NCBI RefSeq assembly: GCF_020379485.1
Contig: NW_026014819.1
Coordinates: 30,824-94,823, forward strand
DNA from: Brassica napus
Lineage: Eukaryota; Streptophyta; Magnoliopsida; Brassicales; Brassicaceae
DNA: 64,000 nt
Direction: 5' to 3'
The notes beneath the pieces were generated by a model. That model searched no databases. It saw only the letters and a list, made by a program, of their open reading frames with translations, and was not told the DNA's origin. The position numbers and the translations under genes are program-made. Positions 11,401-21,186 of the stretch are shown here, piece by piece (the first letter of the stretch is position 1; the number at the start of each line of letters is the position of its first letter).

Positions 11401-12916
11401 ATGGAAGGAATCAGTTGGAGATGAGGCAGGAGCGATGATCAAGAATGATACATGGTATGAGAGTGAGTTACCAAAAGGGAAGAAGGCTGTGACTAGTAGA
11501 TGGATATTCACAATCAAGTACAAAGCGGATGGAAAGGTTGAGAGGAAGAAGTCAAGACTAGTTGCAAGAGGGTTCACTCAAACTTATGGAGAAGATTACA
11601 TAGAAACCTTTGCACCAGTAGCTAAACTCCACACAATCCGGATTGTACTAAGCTTGGCTGTGAATCTTGGATGGGGGTTATGGCAAATGGATGTGAAGAA
11701 TGCGTTTCTACAAGGTGAACTTGAGGATGAAGTGTATATGCATCCACCTCCAGGCCTTGAACACTTAGTAAAGAGTGGGAATGTACTGAGATTGAAGAAA
11801 GCCATCTATGGACTGAAGCAATCACCAAGGGCTTGGTACAACAAGTTGAGCACTACTCTGAATGGCCGAGGCTTCAAGAAGTCTGAACTAGATCACACTC
11901 TCTTCACTCTCACGACTCCCTCAGGTATGATTGCTCTCCTTGTGTATGTTGATGATATCATTATCACAGGGAGTGATAAGGAAGGTATCATAGCAACCAA
12001 GGAGTTTCTTAAATCCATGTTTGAGATTAAAGACTTGGGAGAAATGAAATACTTCCTTGGAATTGAGATATGTAGATCCAAGGAAGGTTTGTTCATGTCC
12101 CAAAGGAAATATACACTTGATCTTTTGAAAGGTGCAGGTGCTTATGGAGGCAAGACAGCAAGGATGCCTATGGAGGATGGCTACAAAGTCCCACGAGAGG
12201 GGGAGATTGAAGACAGCAAACCTTATCAGGATCCTAAACTCTATAGAAAACTAGTTGGCAAATTGATTTATCTTACTATAACTAGACCTGACATCTGCTT
12301 TGCTGTGAATCAGGTGAGTCAACACATGCAAGTGCCTAAGGAACATCACTGGCACATGGTGGAGAGGATCTTGATGTATCTCAACGGCTCACCTGATCAA
12401 GGAGTATGGATGGGCTGCAATGGAAGCACTGAAGTGGTGGGATATTGTGATGCGGATTGGGCTGGTGATAGAGCAGACAGGAGATCAACCACAGGCTATT
12501 GCACATTCATTGGAGGCAACTTGGTGACTTGGAAGAGCAAGAAGCAGAAGGTAGTGTCATGTTCAAGTGCAGAAGCCGAGTATAGAGCCATGCTGAAGCT
12601 CACCAACGAGTTGGTATGGATCAAAGGCATCTTGAAGCACTTGGAGATCGATCAAGCAACTCCAATGACAATGCATTGTGACAATCAAGCTGCCATCCAC
12701 ATTGCATCCAACTCGGTGTTTCATGAGAGGACCAAGCACATTGAAGTTGATTGTCACAAGGTGAGGCAGATGATTGTGCTAGGGGTGATCTTGCCATGTT
12801 ACACAAGGAGTGAAGATCAGCTAGCGGATGTGTTCACCAAGGCTGCAAGACAGAAGACAATGGAGTCCATTCACATCAGGTTGGGCCTCATTGATCTTGG
12901 GAAGAGAAGGAGCTAA
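8402..12916 (+). CDS. Ty1/copia gag-pol polyprotein, intact (1504 aa)
   Basis: Starts at the first ATG after the leader. Residues 1-230 are a copia gag domain, with KGSNYLVWSRMVKTA near the start. A CCHC zinc knuckle, CDHCKKHGHKKSQC, lies at about 253-266. The protease active site is VDSGASHHM (Asp about 413). Integrase has its zinc region at GHPH...CEACILGKHC and catalytic residues in HSDVWTAP (about 597), RSDNGGEYTS and AERKNRH. A variable acidic linker follows. Reverse transcriptase has YVDDIIITGS (Asp-Asp about 1184-1185), and RNase H has CDADWAG (about 1350), [10 protein letters not shown] and DNQAAIHI. The order PR-INT-RT-RH defines copia. All the catalytic residues checked are present and the frame is unbroken. 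It could supply proteins to the non-autonomous elements, which share its primer-binding site and polypurine tract. Confidence 0.93.
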   Translation: MEHGMNMRMKVAVTFKGSNYLVWSRMVKTAVGSKGLWGHITTGEAPKLITQGGDQEEVSNEAAVEKWQQEDMLVMTVLHASLDPAILDAYSYCESAKELWDTLKKVYGNTSNLSRVFEVKLAINRLAQEDMEFTKHLGRFRSLWSELEMLRPSTTDPDQLNERREQDKVFGLLLTLNPAYTQLIQHMLRSDKLPDLEEVCAQIQREQGSMGLFGGKGELSLANQAAHEDSTEAPQANKASHGKYEDRKFNGNCDHCKKHGHKKSQCWILHPHLKPAKFMKEREGRANVTEGSSGAGTSKISEVDGLGGNDGNGKSLVAYTGASSSRSNDDYIKRSDLDALFKMLKENGNTYGYSFGASMIAYKDDHLIRELVERLEARNEYRHAYIARTDKMHSSLSNLCHNAKRVGKPLIVDSGASHHMISDENLIKDIEPTHGHVMIANGDKIPIRGIGKLKLFNKESRAFYMPEFTSNLLSVKKCTNDLQCNVIFSPNDVKFQDIESSRLIGKGVTKGDLYMLEELTSVPDYSCSFTSASLLNKNALWHARVGHPHVKALNLMVPGVVFENKDCEACILGKHCRTVFQKSTTVYDNCFDLIHSDVWTAPCLSRDSYKYFVTFIDEKSKYTWLTLIQTKDRVLDAFRNFQTYVTNHYHAKIKILRSDNGGEYTSHAFKQHLSQHGILHQTSCPYTPQQNGVAERKNRHLMEVARSLMFQSNVPKRFWSDAVATACYLINRTPTKVLNEKAPFEVLNRYKPALDYLRVFGCLCFVLKPGEMINKLEARSTKAVFIGYSATQKGYKCYDPIARRVLVSRDVKFLEDRGYYEEKNQEDLKDLTSDKATTLRIILEGLGISTSQDPRNHATTPPEVGSPSHLDHEGGEEHEEPMQEANQDEGGVENEGEESIGSDGHGHDHGVTQTPSQDEVVEEQQEEEPVVQPLRRSTRIRKDPSSWVNTRVYYNAQAVEHPSQAVCSFAQYPEAHCAFMVNLDENHIPRSYEEAMKDKEWKESVGDEAGAMIKNDTWYESELPKGKKAVTSRWIFTIKYKADGKVERKKSRLVARGFTQTYGEDYIETFAPVAKLHTIRIVLSLAVNLGWGLWQMDVKNAFLQGELEDEVYMHPPPGLEHLVKSGNVLRLKKAIYGLKQSPRAWYNKLSTTLNGRGFKKSELDHTLFTLTTPSGMIALLVYVDDIIITGSDKEGIIATKEFLKSMFEIKDLGEMKYFLGIEICRSKEGLFMSQRKYTLDLLKGAGAYGGKTARMPMEDGYKVPREGEIEDSKPYQDPKLYRKLVGKLIYLTITRPDICFAVNQVSQHMQVPKEHHWHMVERILMYLNGSPDQGVWMGCNGSTEVVGYCDADWAGDRADRRSTTGYCTFIGGNLVTWKSKKQKVVSCSSAEAEYRAMLKLTNELVWIKGILKHLEIDQATPMTMHCDNQAAIHIASNSVFHERTKHIEVDCHKVRQMIVLGVILPCYTRSEDQLADVFTKAARQKTMESIHIRLGLIDLGKRRS

Positions 12917-12949
12917 TCCCCTTAGCTGCAAGGTCTTTACTCTTTTTCC

Positions 12950-12988
12950 CTCATCAAAGTTTTATCCCATTGGGTTTTCTTTGGTGAG
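12950..12988 (+). other. Hairpin motif upstream of the polypurine tract of C
   Basis: CTCATCAAAG pairs with CTTTGGTGAG around the conserved centre TCCCATTGGG. It is preceded by a CTCTTTTTCCC pyrimidine run and followed by TTTTTAATGAGG. See the finding on covariation. Confidence 0.6.
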
Positions 12989-13056
12989 GTTTTTAATGAG
13001 GAAGATCTTGTGGCTGTCCAAGCTTAGACTTATACAAAGCTAAGCTTGAGGGGGAG

Positions 13057-13664
13057 TGTTGAGTTGAGCTGAATATATATGTATGAAGAGCTAAGGAGTT
13101 GAAAAGGAAAGGAGATGAGGAAGCTTGAGAGAGTTTAGGGAGAGCATGGTACGGACGTCCGTACAAGGTCGTACAAGCCGTACAGTCCGTACCATCCAGC
13201 ATCGACCAAGACTTACCTTGCATCAGCCAAGTAACACGGTAACTAAGGTAAAGGGAAGGAACTTACCTTGAGGCATCAGACCGTTTAGGGATAAGGTAGA
13301 GCGCGCCTTGACAGGCTGGAACAGCTGGAAAGGCAAGAGCATCTCGGTCCAAGATGCCAGATACTCCGCGCATGTGGAGAAGCTAATTGGCTAGTCCAAA
13401 TGAGCTTATCCTCTCCTGATTGACCTCACATGCTTTAGTCTTCTCTTGATTTCGAAAACCCTTGTATGCTCTCTCTATATATTGTAACTCATCAACCCTA
13501 ATGAAGATTATGCAGTTTGAGTCTCTCTAATCTCTTAGACACTATGCTTTTCTCTTAGACACTAAACGGCTCTATCTAGTCTCCTAATCTTTCACAAACT
13601 TCTCTTAATCACTTCCTAAACACTCTCTTTATTCTGTTTACTCTAAGGATCTCTTAATCTCATA
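13057..13664 (+). repeat. 3' LTR of element C
   Basis: 608 bp, matching the 5' LTR apart from about two substitutions seen by eye. TATA box at 13476-13482, CCGTAC cluster at 13148-13193. Followed by the GGTGG target duplication. Confidence 0.9.
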
Positions 13665-13669
13665 GGTGG

Positions 13670-16275
13670 CGCCTGGTAATCAGGAAGAAAGGAGGGGTCT
13701 TAAGCATGAGTGGTCTAAATGGGAAAGCACACACAAGGAAATGGCGTGGGGTAGAGATCCCAAACTCCAAATCTGTCAAGTTCAAGTGAACAGTGTGCCT
13801 TGGAGGTTCAAGGAACCAGCTCAGGTTCCTTGTTTGTAAGTTAACCTCCTACCTTTAATAAGAGCTTGATTAGTTATGTCTGGTTGTATTGAGTGGTGTG
13901 TTTGGTATCCTTGGGACAGGTTCAAGTTGCTAGAGTTGTTGAACCTAGTTCCTGTCCCATGATACTTAAATTGTGTGTGTTGCTCTGTTTCTTAAATTAT
14001 TTCGAGGAGTTGTCTAGCATGGTATTGTCTAGTTCCTGTCCTAGATTAATTGTTTCTGTTTGTATTGTGCTAGGCGATTTGTTTAGCTACTGTCATTGTC
14101 TTGTTGCATTGATAGAGGTCTAGGAGAGTCTCCTGATCTTGTATTGCATTATATATATATTGTTCAAGATGATTAGATGAGTTGTTTAGTCTCTGTTTAT
14201 TGTCTTTAAAATTCATAAAAAGAGCCTAATTGCCTTGTTATTGATGAGTTATCATACCTGAGCAGTTAGTGATGTTTAGTATGCATGGAGTTGAACTGAA
14301 TGAGTTGTTTAGATTCTGTTCATTGCATATTTTCTTTCTCTTAAAACATTGGGATCAGACTTGGTGAATTATCAAGGGCTGATCCTAGTGTGTGTGGTTT
14401 GATTCTTGCTGGAGTTTGAGTGATGTTTCAGGTACACAAGAGGTGATCTCTGTCCATCATCAAACTAAGACAAAGAAGAAGGCATTGCCCACGTTTTTCA
14501 GAGCCTCCCAAGATGGATATTCCTGAACCGTGGAGATTGCCCAGTCCCAAATCCTATCTATGTGTCTGCCCATTTCCTACCCTGAAGATAGAAAGGATGT
14601 TGGAGAATTGGAGAAACTGCTCAGAAGTGACTTACCTGATGCCAAGAGGATGTACAGGAGGTGCACTCAAGAGAAAAGGCCATCACTAAGCCAAGAGTGG
14701 CCGGTGGTCAGAGGCATGGATCAAGGTGTTTAGTCCTGACCATGTAAAGATACCTTGTGAGTGGAATCAGTTGGCTTAAGCGCAGGCGTAGGAGCTGTTG
14801 TGCTCCTGGTTCAAGAGACTCACAAGGAAGGCCATCACCTAAGTCATGAGGAGACTGGTGGTCCAAAGACATTGGAGCTGAAGGCAAATGGTGAACTGGT
14901 TGGCTTAAGCGCAGATGTTGGTATTGTTGTGCTCCCAGTTCAAAACTCATTGAAGCTCACGTTCAAGCTTGTCACTATACTCAGTCAAGCTTGAGGAGGG
15001 GAATATCAGTGAGCTACCAAAAGATCCATGAAGCTTACTGTATCCAGTGTCCCATTTCCTCATAGAAGACCAGCAAGAGGTTGGCGAATTAAAAGAGGAC
15101 TTAAGTGATCAGTCTGAAGAAGCTGTCACTCCTCACTGTTCTTACCAGCCAGATGCAAGGATTATTCAATCAGGGACATTCTTGGCTAAGCAATCACATG
15201 ATGGTGGCAAATTATGGAGTTGCAAAGTCCCCCTACATGTTGAAACTTCAAGAGAATAATGCAAAGGCTGGTTGAGAGAAGGAATGGCGTGGAGGATTCA
15301 AGTGCTTAGTAATCCTCACCAACATTCAACAAACTGATGCAAGGGAAGTACCTAAAACCATTATTATTCTTATGAGTGAATAGGTTTGCCCCTTGAGAAT
15401 TGATACATGCAATTTTTGGATGATTGAATTAGGTACCTATTGAGCTCATGAACAAAGAAAAGCTTTGTCTCAACTCCTAAATGGAGGCAAGAAGCCAGAA
15501 GAAAGGGGGAGACAAGCTCAGGTCATAAGAAGAAGCTCAAAGGTGATTTGACGGTGAAGCAACTGGCGCCAATCCAAGTCGTTCATTGCCTCACCTCCGA
15601 TCAAAATTGGAGTTTGCAAGTGGTGGATTCACTCTTGCATTACTCAGTACCAACCGGATCAAAGAAGCTCAGTTCCAAGTGTGTGATTGAGCTTCCATAA
15701 TCCGGACTGTGTCTTACCAAGTGGGATTCAATTGGAGTCCACGCCTCACCATTCTTATGAAAGGGAAGCACCTTAAACTCATCTCAATACATTCATGATT
15801 GTCCTTATACTTTATATTATTGAGTTTGATGTGATGAGTGCATTTCCTTAAGAACTGATGCAATTTTAGAATGGTGTATCAGGTACCAAAATAAGCTTGA
15901 GCCTCACTGAAGATGATGATGATGATCCGGTCGTGTCCTAGCCTATCTAAGATGGCCAAAGAAGTCAGTTGAGAAGGGGAGACCCAAACCGGGTCTATGG
16001 TCCATGAAGAGGTCAAGCCAAGTTCTAAAGAACAAGTAACTTTGCTGGGGGTTCAGAGAAGATGGTCTGGTCGTTTCCTTGCCTTCCTAAGGTGACTTGA
16101 AGCCAGCTGAGAGGGGGAGACCCTAAACCGGCCACAAAATGATCCAGCCGGCTACTTGTGCTCAAGGATAGCAAGTTATGGTGATTCATACTTGCTATAC
16201 CTATTAGGCCACGATCCAGAGCCTAAGGACTCCACCATGATGAATCTGAAGTTCCTTAGGCTCACTGGCCAATCC
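13670..16275 (+). other. Internal non-coding region of element B
   Basis: No frame of convincing length or similarity. It contains repeated modules. 'ttggcttaagcgcag' occurs at about 14770 and 14902, each followed by 'ttgtgctcc' and 'gttcaa'. A roughly 100-bp block around 15340-15460 recurs with changes at about 15750-15890. Polypurine-tract-like runs occur near 14986 (CAAGCTTGAGGAGGGG), 15505, 15975 and 16110. It is the plus-strand counterpart of the interiors of D and E. Confidence 0.6.
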
Positions 16276-17232
16276 TGTGAGTTTTTAGAGAGAACTACTC
16301 TGGTTGGATGTGTGACTGTGGATACACTCCAATGGAGTTAGATGAGACTTGTTCTTGGTGATTTGGTAAGAGATTGAGAAGAGAGTGTATGCGTGAGTGT
16401 ATGAGTGGTTTTGAGATTAGGGAGACTAAGAGATTAAGAGAATATAAGACTAAGAACAGAACTGGATGTTATTAGTAACCAGAACAATGAAGTGGAGAGG
16501 GGAAATCCCCCTTTCTCCCTTGGTGTTTACAATCCGACATTAGCAAGCTTATATATGAGCTTTACTCATTGCACAAATCATAAACCCTAAGCTACAGATA
16601 AGACATGAAGGGTGGAGATGCTTTAATTTGAATTGGACGCTCAGGATCAGGTCTTGTGGTCTTTGCAAAGTGTTGGAACCGCCTGATTGGTTAAGTGAAA
16701 GCCTTGACTGGAAATGCTCCTCATTGGCTCATGTATCTGCCCTCTTCTTTGGCCAGATACATAGTCAAGCCTTGCTCTTCCTTTCCAGCTATAGCCAGCC
16801 TGTCTTGGACTGCCACAGCCTATCACAAACCAGGCGCCAATCTCCTTTGCACACACAGCCTTCTTCTTTGTCTTCTTCTCTTAAGAGTCTCTTTTGTCTT
16901 CTTCTCTTAAGAACTGACCTGTGCCCTATTTTTGCACCAACTCTAAATAGGCTCAGATGGTCGAGATACAAACTTTTGGGTCGGCTTGGTCCGTACGGAT
17001 CCGTACGGTCCGTACACTTCCGTACCAACTCCGTACGGCCACGCCCTAAGTTTGCCCACTCGACCATACACCTCCAAACTCCTTCCATGCCTTCTTAAGA
17101 TCAGTCTCAGCCATTCTTGGACTTGACTTCACCCATGATAGATGCTTCAAGACACTCCTGAAGCTTTGCTGAACTCTTCTCAAGGGCTTGCCCTATTTAT
17201 GAACAAGCTCCATTCTTCTCTTCAGTTCAACA
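16276..17232 (-). repeat. 3' LTR of element D (left)
   Basis: 957 bp. On the minus strand it begins TGTTGAACTG and ends CTCACA, the canonical TG...CA. TATA box on the minus strand at 16549-16556. CCGTAC/GTACGG cluster at 16989-17040. The 156-residue plus-strand frame inside it occurs identically in both LTRs and is not a gene. Confidence 0.88.
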
Positions 17233-17303
17233 CTCCCCCTCAAGCTTAACTCTAGGAGATCCTGAGTTAAGCTTGGAACCATGAAGAGCTTCCTCATTAA
17301 AAA

Positions 17304-17343
17304 CCTCACCAAGGAAAACCCTTTGGGACAAAACCTTGATGAG
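17304..17343 (-). other. Hairpin motif upstream of the polypurine tract of D
   Basis: On the plus strand CTCACCAAGG (from 17305) faces CCTTGATGAG (to 17343) around AACCCTTTGGGACAA. Read on the minus strand it is the same motif as in C and F. Confidence 0.6.
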
Positions 17344-19323
17344 GGAAAAAGAGTAAAGCCTCCACGGCCTAGGGATTGGCCAGTGAGTCTTTGTGCCTTA
17401 CCATCAATGTAAGGGACACAAAGACTCTGGATCATGGCCTCTTCTTGTGATGCAAGGTTGATCACATCTTCCCTTGCTCATCACCCTTCATCTTGTACTC
17501 TTCTCACGGTCTGACCTTCTTCTAGCTTCATATGGAACCATCAGATCATACTCGCACCAAGAGTATCAAGAACTTGTGGAGCCTTGGCTGCTTCTCCTTC
17601 TAGAGTCTCCACCTAGTTCTAAAGCTTCATGATCGGATGGTTCAGTCTGTAGTATCAAGGCTGCTCTGCTTTGGCCGCCTTGGTGATTGCTTCACCATCC
17701 TCCATCTTGCTTCACAAACCAGTCTGCTCCTCTTCTTGATTAACCGCCAAGTGCTCTCATCAAGAAGCCTTCTCAACACTCCCCCTCAAGCTTGACCATG
17801 TGGAACAAGTCAAGCTTGGAAGGAGAGCTTCTTGATCATCCATCTTTGCTCACTGCTGTCCACCTTCGTAAACCAGCATCTTTGTGATCATTGAAGTCTT
17901 CTCAACACTCCCCCTCAAGCTTGACCATATGGAACAAGTCAAGCTTGGGAGAGCAGCTTCATGATCACACCATCAGACCCTTGCAGCACCTTCTGAACTC
18001 GCCATCTCCATGGAATGTTTGTGGAACCTTCAGCTCCCTCTTCAGACTGCTCACACTGGAAGCCGCCTTGATAGAGTAGCTCCATCATCTTCACACAGCC
18101 GAGAGTGCTCTGAACACTCCCTTGTTCTTCCCACAGCCGGATGACTCCTTTTCCATCAGTTGCTTGCCATGGTCTTCCTTCTTTGCTCACTTAACTCCCC
18201 TCCTCAAGCTTGGATAGAATGAGGGTCCAAGCTTGGAAGTGAGCAGCCGTGAGTCTTCACTAACCAGTGGCACATCACCACTTCAGTAACCGCTCTCCAT
18301 TGCTCATGACAATGGGCAATGCCTTCCTCTTTCTCTTGGATTGGTGATGAACTAAGAACACTTCTTGTATACCTGAAACACCACTCAAACTCCAGAGAAG
18401 ATAAGACATAGGTGCATTGGGTCAGTCCTTGATTCCACATCAAGCTTGAACCCAATGACTCACTAAAGCAATGCAAGATCAAACAAGACACCCAAGTTTC
18501 AAATCATTGCAAGCTAATCTCTCTAAGTACTAGCATGATCCTACAGATTCATTGCGAGATACTTAGGAATATCTTGACAGCCCCTTACTCAGCTACTAGA
18601 CATGAATCTAGTGCCTCAGTGTAAGGTAACTCCAAGACCAAATGCACTAGCTTTCAGTCGGTTTCTATATATGTATGCAAGCAGATTCAATCAACCACAC
18701 AAGCAACATTATGAACCGGAGCTAAGCCTTTTAAACAATCTCAATCAACTCAACAAGTCTCTTTAAGCATCCTGGGATAGATTCTAAATTCATTTCATTT
18801 CATTTAGCAATCTTTAAACAATCCTCAGGTTTTCAATCACATCACAACACACAACCAGATTTTATCACAAGCTCATTACCACTTAAGGTTTAAAGAATCG
18901 CTTACTATCAAGGAACCAGGTTGGTCCTTGTATCACTCTCGGATGGTAAGCTCATGACCTTGAGGATATGTGAGTCTGGATCGTTACCCATCTCCTGCTT
19001 CTTCAGTTCATGACTTCCTCCTTGTTTCTCTAACTCAAAGACCCCTCCTTTCTCCTTCTCTTCTAGGCGCCATCTTCTTGGCAGCTTTCTTGATGAACCG
19101 GATGGGAAAGCTCTTGGACAAGGCACCTTGGATGAGGTTCGCGAGGCCTCTCCATACACCTCTGCTTCCAATGAGTCTCTCCATCAGTATGGACAGGAGA
19201 AAGGATAAGAGCCACGCCAGCTTCAGTCTTCTACTTCATGGAGAAACTGAACTCGGATGTAAAAGGCTTCAAGGGTTGGATTTGAGCTGAGGTGAGAGCA
19301 AGTGATTTGCGGAAGCTACAGCT

Positions 19324-19341
19324 CAGGTTCTGATGAACCTG
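19324..19341 (-). other. Perfect inverted repeat after the primer-binding site of D
   Basis: CAGGTTC and GAACCTG pair perfectly around a four-base loop. Identical in E at 21939-21956. Confidence 0.55.
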
Positions 19342-19353
19342 GCTCTGATACCA

Positions 19354-20310
19354 TGTGAGTTTTTAGAGAGAACTACTCTGGTTGGATGTGTGACTGTGGA
19401 TACACTCCAATGGAGTTAGATGAGACTTGTTCTTGGTGATTTGGTAAGAGATTGAGAAGAGAGTGTATGCGTGAGTGTATGAGTGGTTTTGAGATTAGGG
19501 AGACTAAGAGATTAAGAGAATATAAGACTAAGAACAGAACTGGATGTTATTAGTAACCAGAACAATGAAGTGGAGAGGGGAAATCCCCCTTTCTCCCTTG
19601 GTGTTTACAATCCGACATTAGCAAGCTTATATATGAGCTTTACTCATTGCACAAATCATAAACCCTAAGCTACAGATAAGACATGAAGGGTGGAGATGCT
19701 TTAATTTGAATTGGACGCTCAGGATCAGGTCTTGTGGTCTTTGCAAAGTGTTGGAACCGCCTGATTGGTTAAGTGAAAGCCTTGACTGGAAATGCTCCTC
19801 ATTGGCTCATGTATCTGCCCTCTTCTTTGGCCAGATACATAGTCAAGCCTTGCTCTTCCTTTCCAGCTATAGCCAGCCTGTCTTGGACTGCCACAGCCTA
19901 TCACAAACCAGGCGCCAATCTCCTTTGCACACACAGCCTTCTTCTTTGTCTTCTTCTCTTAAGAGTCTCTTTTGTCTTCTTCTCTTAAGAACTGACCTGT
20001 GCCCTATTTTTGCACCAACTCTAAATAGGCTCAGATGGTCGAGATACAAACTTTTGGGTCGGCTTGGTCCGTACGGATCCGTACGGTCCGTACACTTCCG
20101 TACCAACTCCGTACGGCCACGCCCTAAGTTTGCCCACTCGACCATACACCTCCAAACTCCTTCCATGCCTTCTTAAGATCAGTCTCAGCCATTCTTGGAC
20201 TTGACTTCACCCATGATAGATGCTTCAAGACACTCCTGAAGCTTTGCTGAACTCTTCTCAAGGGCTTGCCCTATTTATGAACAAGCTCCATTCTTCTCTT
20301 CAGTTCAACA
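19354..20310 (-). repeat. 5' LTR of element D (right)
   Basis: 957 bp, apparently identical to the left LTR. TATA box on the minus strand at 19627-19634 and CCGTAC/GTACGG cluster at 20067-20115. Adjacent to the primer-binding site on its left. Confidence 0.88.
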
Positions 20311-20345
20311 AATCCCTAAGCTTTGTAGAAACTCCACTCTTTTTC

Positions 20346-20384
20346 CCTTAGCAAGTTTTGTCCCAATGGGTTTTCTTGCTAAGG
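20346..20384 (+). other. Hairpin motif upstream of the polypurine tract of B
   Basis: CCTTAGCAAG and CTTGCTAAGG pair perfectly over ten bases around TTTTGTCCCAATGGGTTTT. The stem sequence differs from that of the copia elements while the pairing is complete. Confidence 0.65.
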
Positions 20385-20456
20385 TTTTTAATGAGGGAGC
20401 TTCTTCAAGGTTCCAAGCTTGTCCAAGGATCTCCTATGGTCAAGCTTGAGGGGGAG

Positions 20457-21186
20457 TGTTGGAATGAAGAAGTAAGAAGCTGGAGTTGATGAAGAGACCA
20501 AGCATCAAGAGCAAGCAAATCCGGAACAAGCAGATTTGAATCTGTCCGTACAGTTTTGGCTTGCAAGTAACCAAACCTAACCTAGAGTGTCTTGGAAGTC
20601 AAGGCAAGTGGGGAACTCGTCCAGCTGAGCTTTCTGAAGCATATTTGAAGTTTAAATTAAGTGTGAGACCGTTGGAGAGAGATCTGGCAAGTTGGAGAAT
20701 TAATTAAGATAAAAGTCACATGTGCATAAGGAGATGAGCCTGCTGTCACTTTCACCCAACCAGACTGTGCCCATCTCTCTCCTGTCACTCTCTACTCCCT
20801 CTGGTCGAGATTCTCCTTGGCTGCATCCTCCTGGCTCCATCAGAAACCCTACAATAGTATTAGTTTAGTAAATCTGTACTTTAACAATTGTTTAATCACT
20901 TGCAACTTGTAATTTGGCTATAAAGTCACCCCATTGTAACCATTACGAAATTAAGCTGAATGGGGGAGTTTTCCCTTTCTTCTTCACCATTCTCAAGTCT
21001 CTTATACTCTCCCTAATCTCTGGTTACAAGAATCTCTCTCATACTCTCTTAAATCTCACTTAATCTCTCTTATTCTCCATTGCAGTCTCTTTAATTCTCA
21101 CTTACTCTCTTCACTCTGTTCTCTTTCAATCCAACCACTCTCTGTTCTAAACAACACTCACACACCATAATCTGTCTATTCTCACA
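20457..21186 (+). repeat. 3' LTR of element B
   Basis: 730 bp from TGTTGGAATG to CTCACA, canonical TG...CA. TATA candidate TATAAAG at 20919-20925. It is complete here and shows what the CRB-interrupted 5' copy looked like. Confidence 0.88.

Larger units (their letters stand above)
7581..13664 (+). mobile_element. Element C: intact Ty1/copia retrotransposon
   Basis: Complete, with 608-bp LTRs (7581-8188 and 13057-13664), target duplication GGTGG (7576-7580 and 13665-13669) and primer-binding site TGGTATCAGAGCCAGG at 8189. A polypurine tract CTTGAGGGGGAG ends at 13056. One uninterrupted polyprotein frame is present. Only about two LTR differences were seen, so it is young and may still be able to move. 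It is inserted in the leader of B. It is a copia element related to families reported to crowd centromeres in Arabidopsis and Brassica relatives (ALE/Bianca/Tal1-type). The exact lineage needs an RT tree. Confidence 0.92.
17233..19353 (-). other. Internal non-coding region of element D with repeated polypurine-tract modules
   Basis: No coding capacity. The terminal polypurine tract (minus strand) is at 17233-17247. Two further exact copies of its 15-base core lie at 17779-17793 and 17908-17922, each with the flanking bases that in G and J form the polypurine tract/LTR junction. A degenerate fourth is at 18195-18211. The part near the primer-binding site (18880-19353) is homologous to E (21480-21968). 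The leader motif GATTTGCGGAAGCT (reverse sense) is at about 19303-19316. Confidence 0.7.
16276..20310 (-). mobile_element. Element D: non-autonomous LTR retrotransposon
   Basis: 957-bp LTRs (16276-17232 and 19354-20310) and target duplication AATCC (16271-16275 and 20311-20315), inserted in B. On the minus strand the primer-binding site TGGTATCAGAGCC lies directly inside the right LTR (ending at 19353) and the polypurine tract inside the left LTR (17233-17247). The 2.1-kb interior encodes no gag-pol. The two LTRs look identical, so the insertion is very recent. Its U3 holds a CCGTAC cluster like those of C, F, I and K, a hint about which autonomous family drives or accompanies it. Confidence 0.88.
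1..21186 (+). mobile_element. Element B: large non-autonomous LTR retrotransposon, 5' end outside window
   Basis: Its 3' LTR is 20457-21186. The matching 5' LTR is seen as 1-438 plus 7074-7111, so about 254 bp of it lie left of the window. The primer-binding site TGGTATCAGAGC follows the 5' LTR at 7112. A polypurine tract CTTGAGGGGGAG ends at 20456. Internal sequence of its own is 7112-7580, 13670-16275 and 20316-20456, about 3.2 kb. It has no gag-pol, only short unconvincing ORFs. CRB, C and D are inserted in it. Its internal sequence resembles D and E: the leader motif GAGCTTCCGCAAATC, and 'ggaaccagctcaggttcc' near 13818. It is best called a LARD-like element that depends on proteins made elsewhere. 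It lies inside element E, but its left target duplication is out of view. Confidence 0.8.

Noticed and set aside
13670..16275. B interior as decayed gag-pol
   Set aside because: No trace of DSGA, YVDD, RSDNGG or CCHC motifs in any frame, and its homologues in D and E lack them too.
16628..20176. 156-codon plus-strand frame occurring twice (16628-17098 and 19706-20176)
   Set aside because: It lies inside the two LTRs of minus-strand element D and is duplicated only because the LTRs are. Low-complexity Leu/Ser-rich, no domain.
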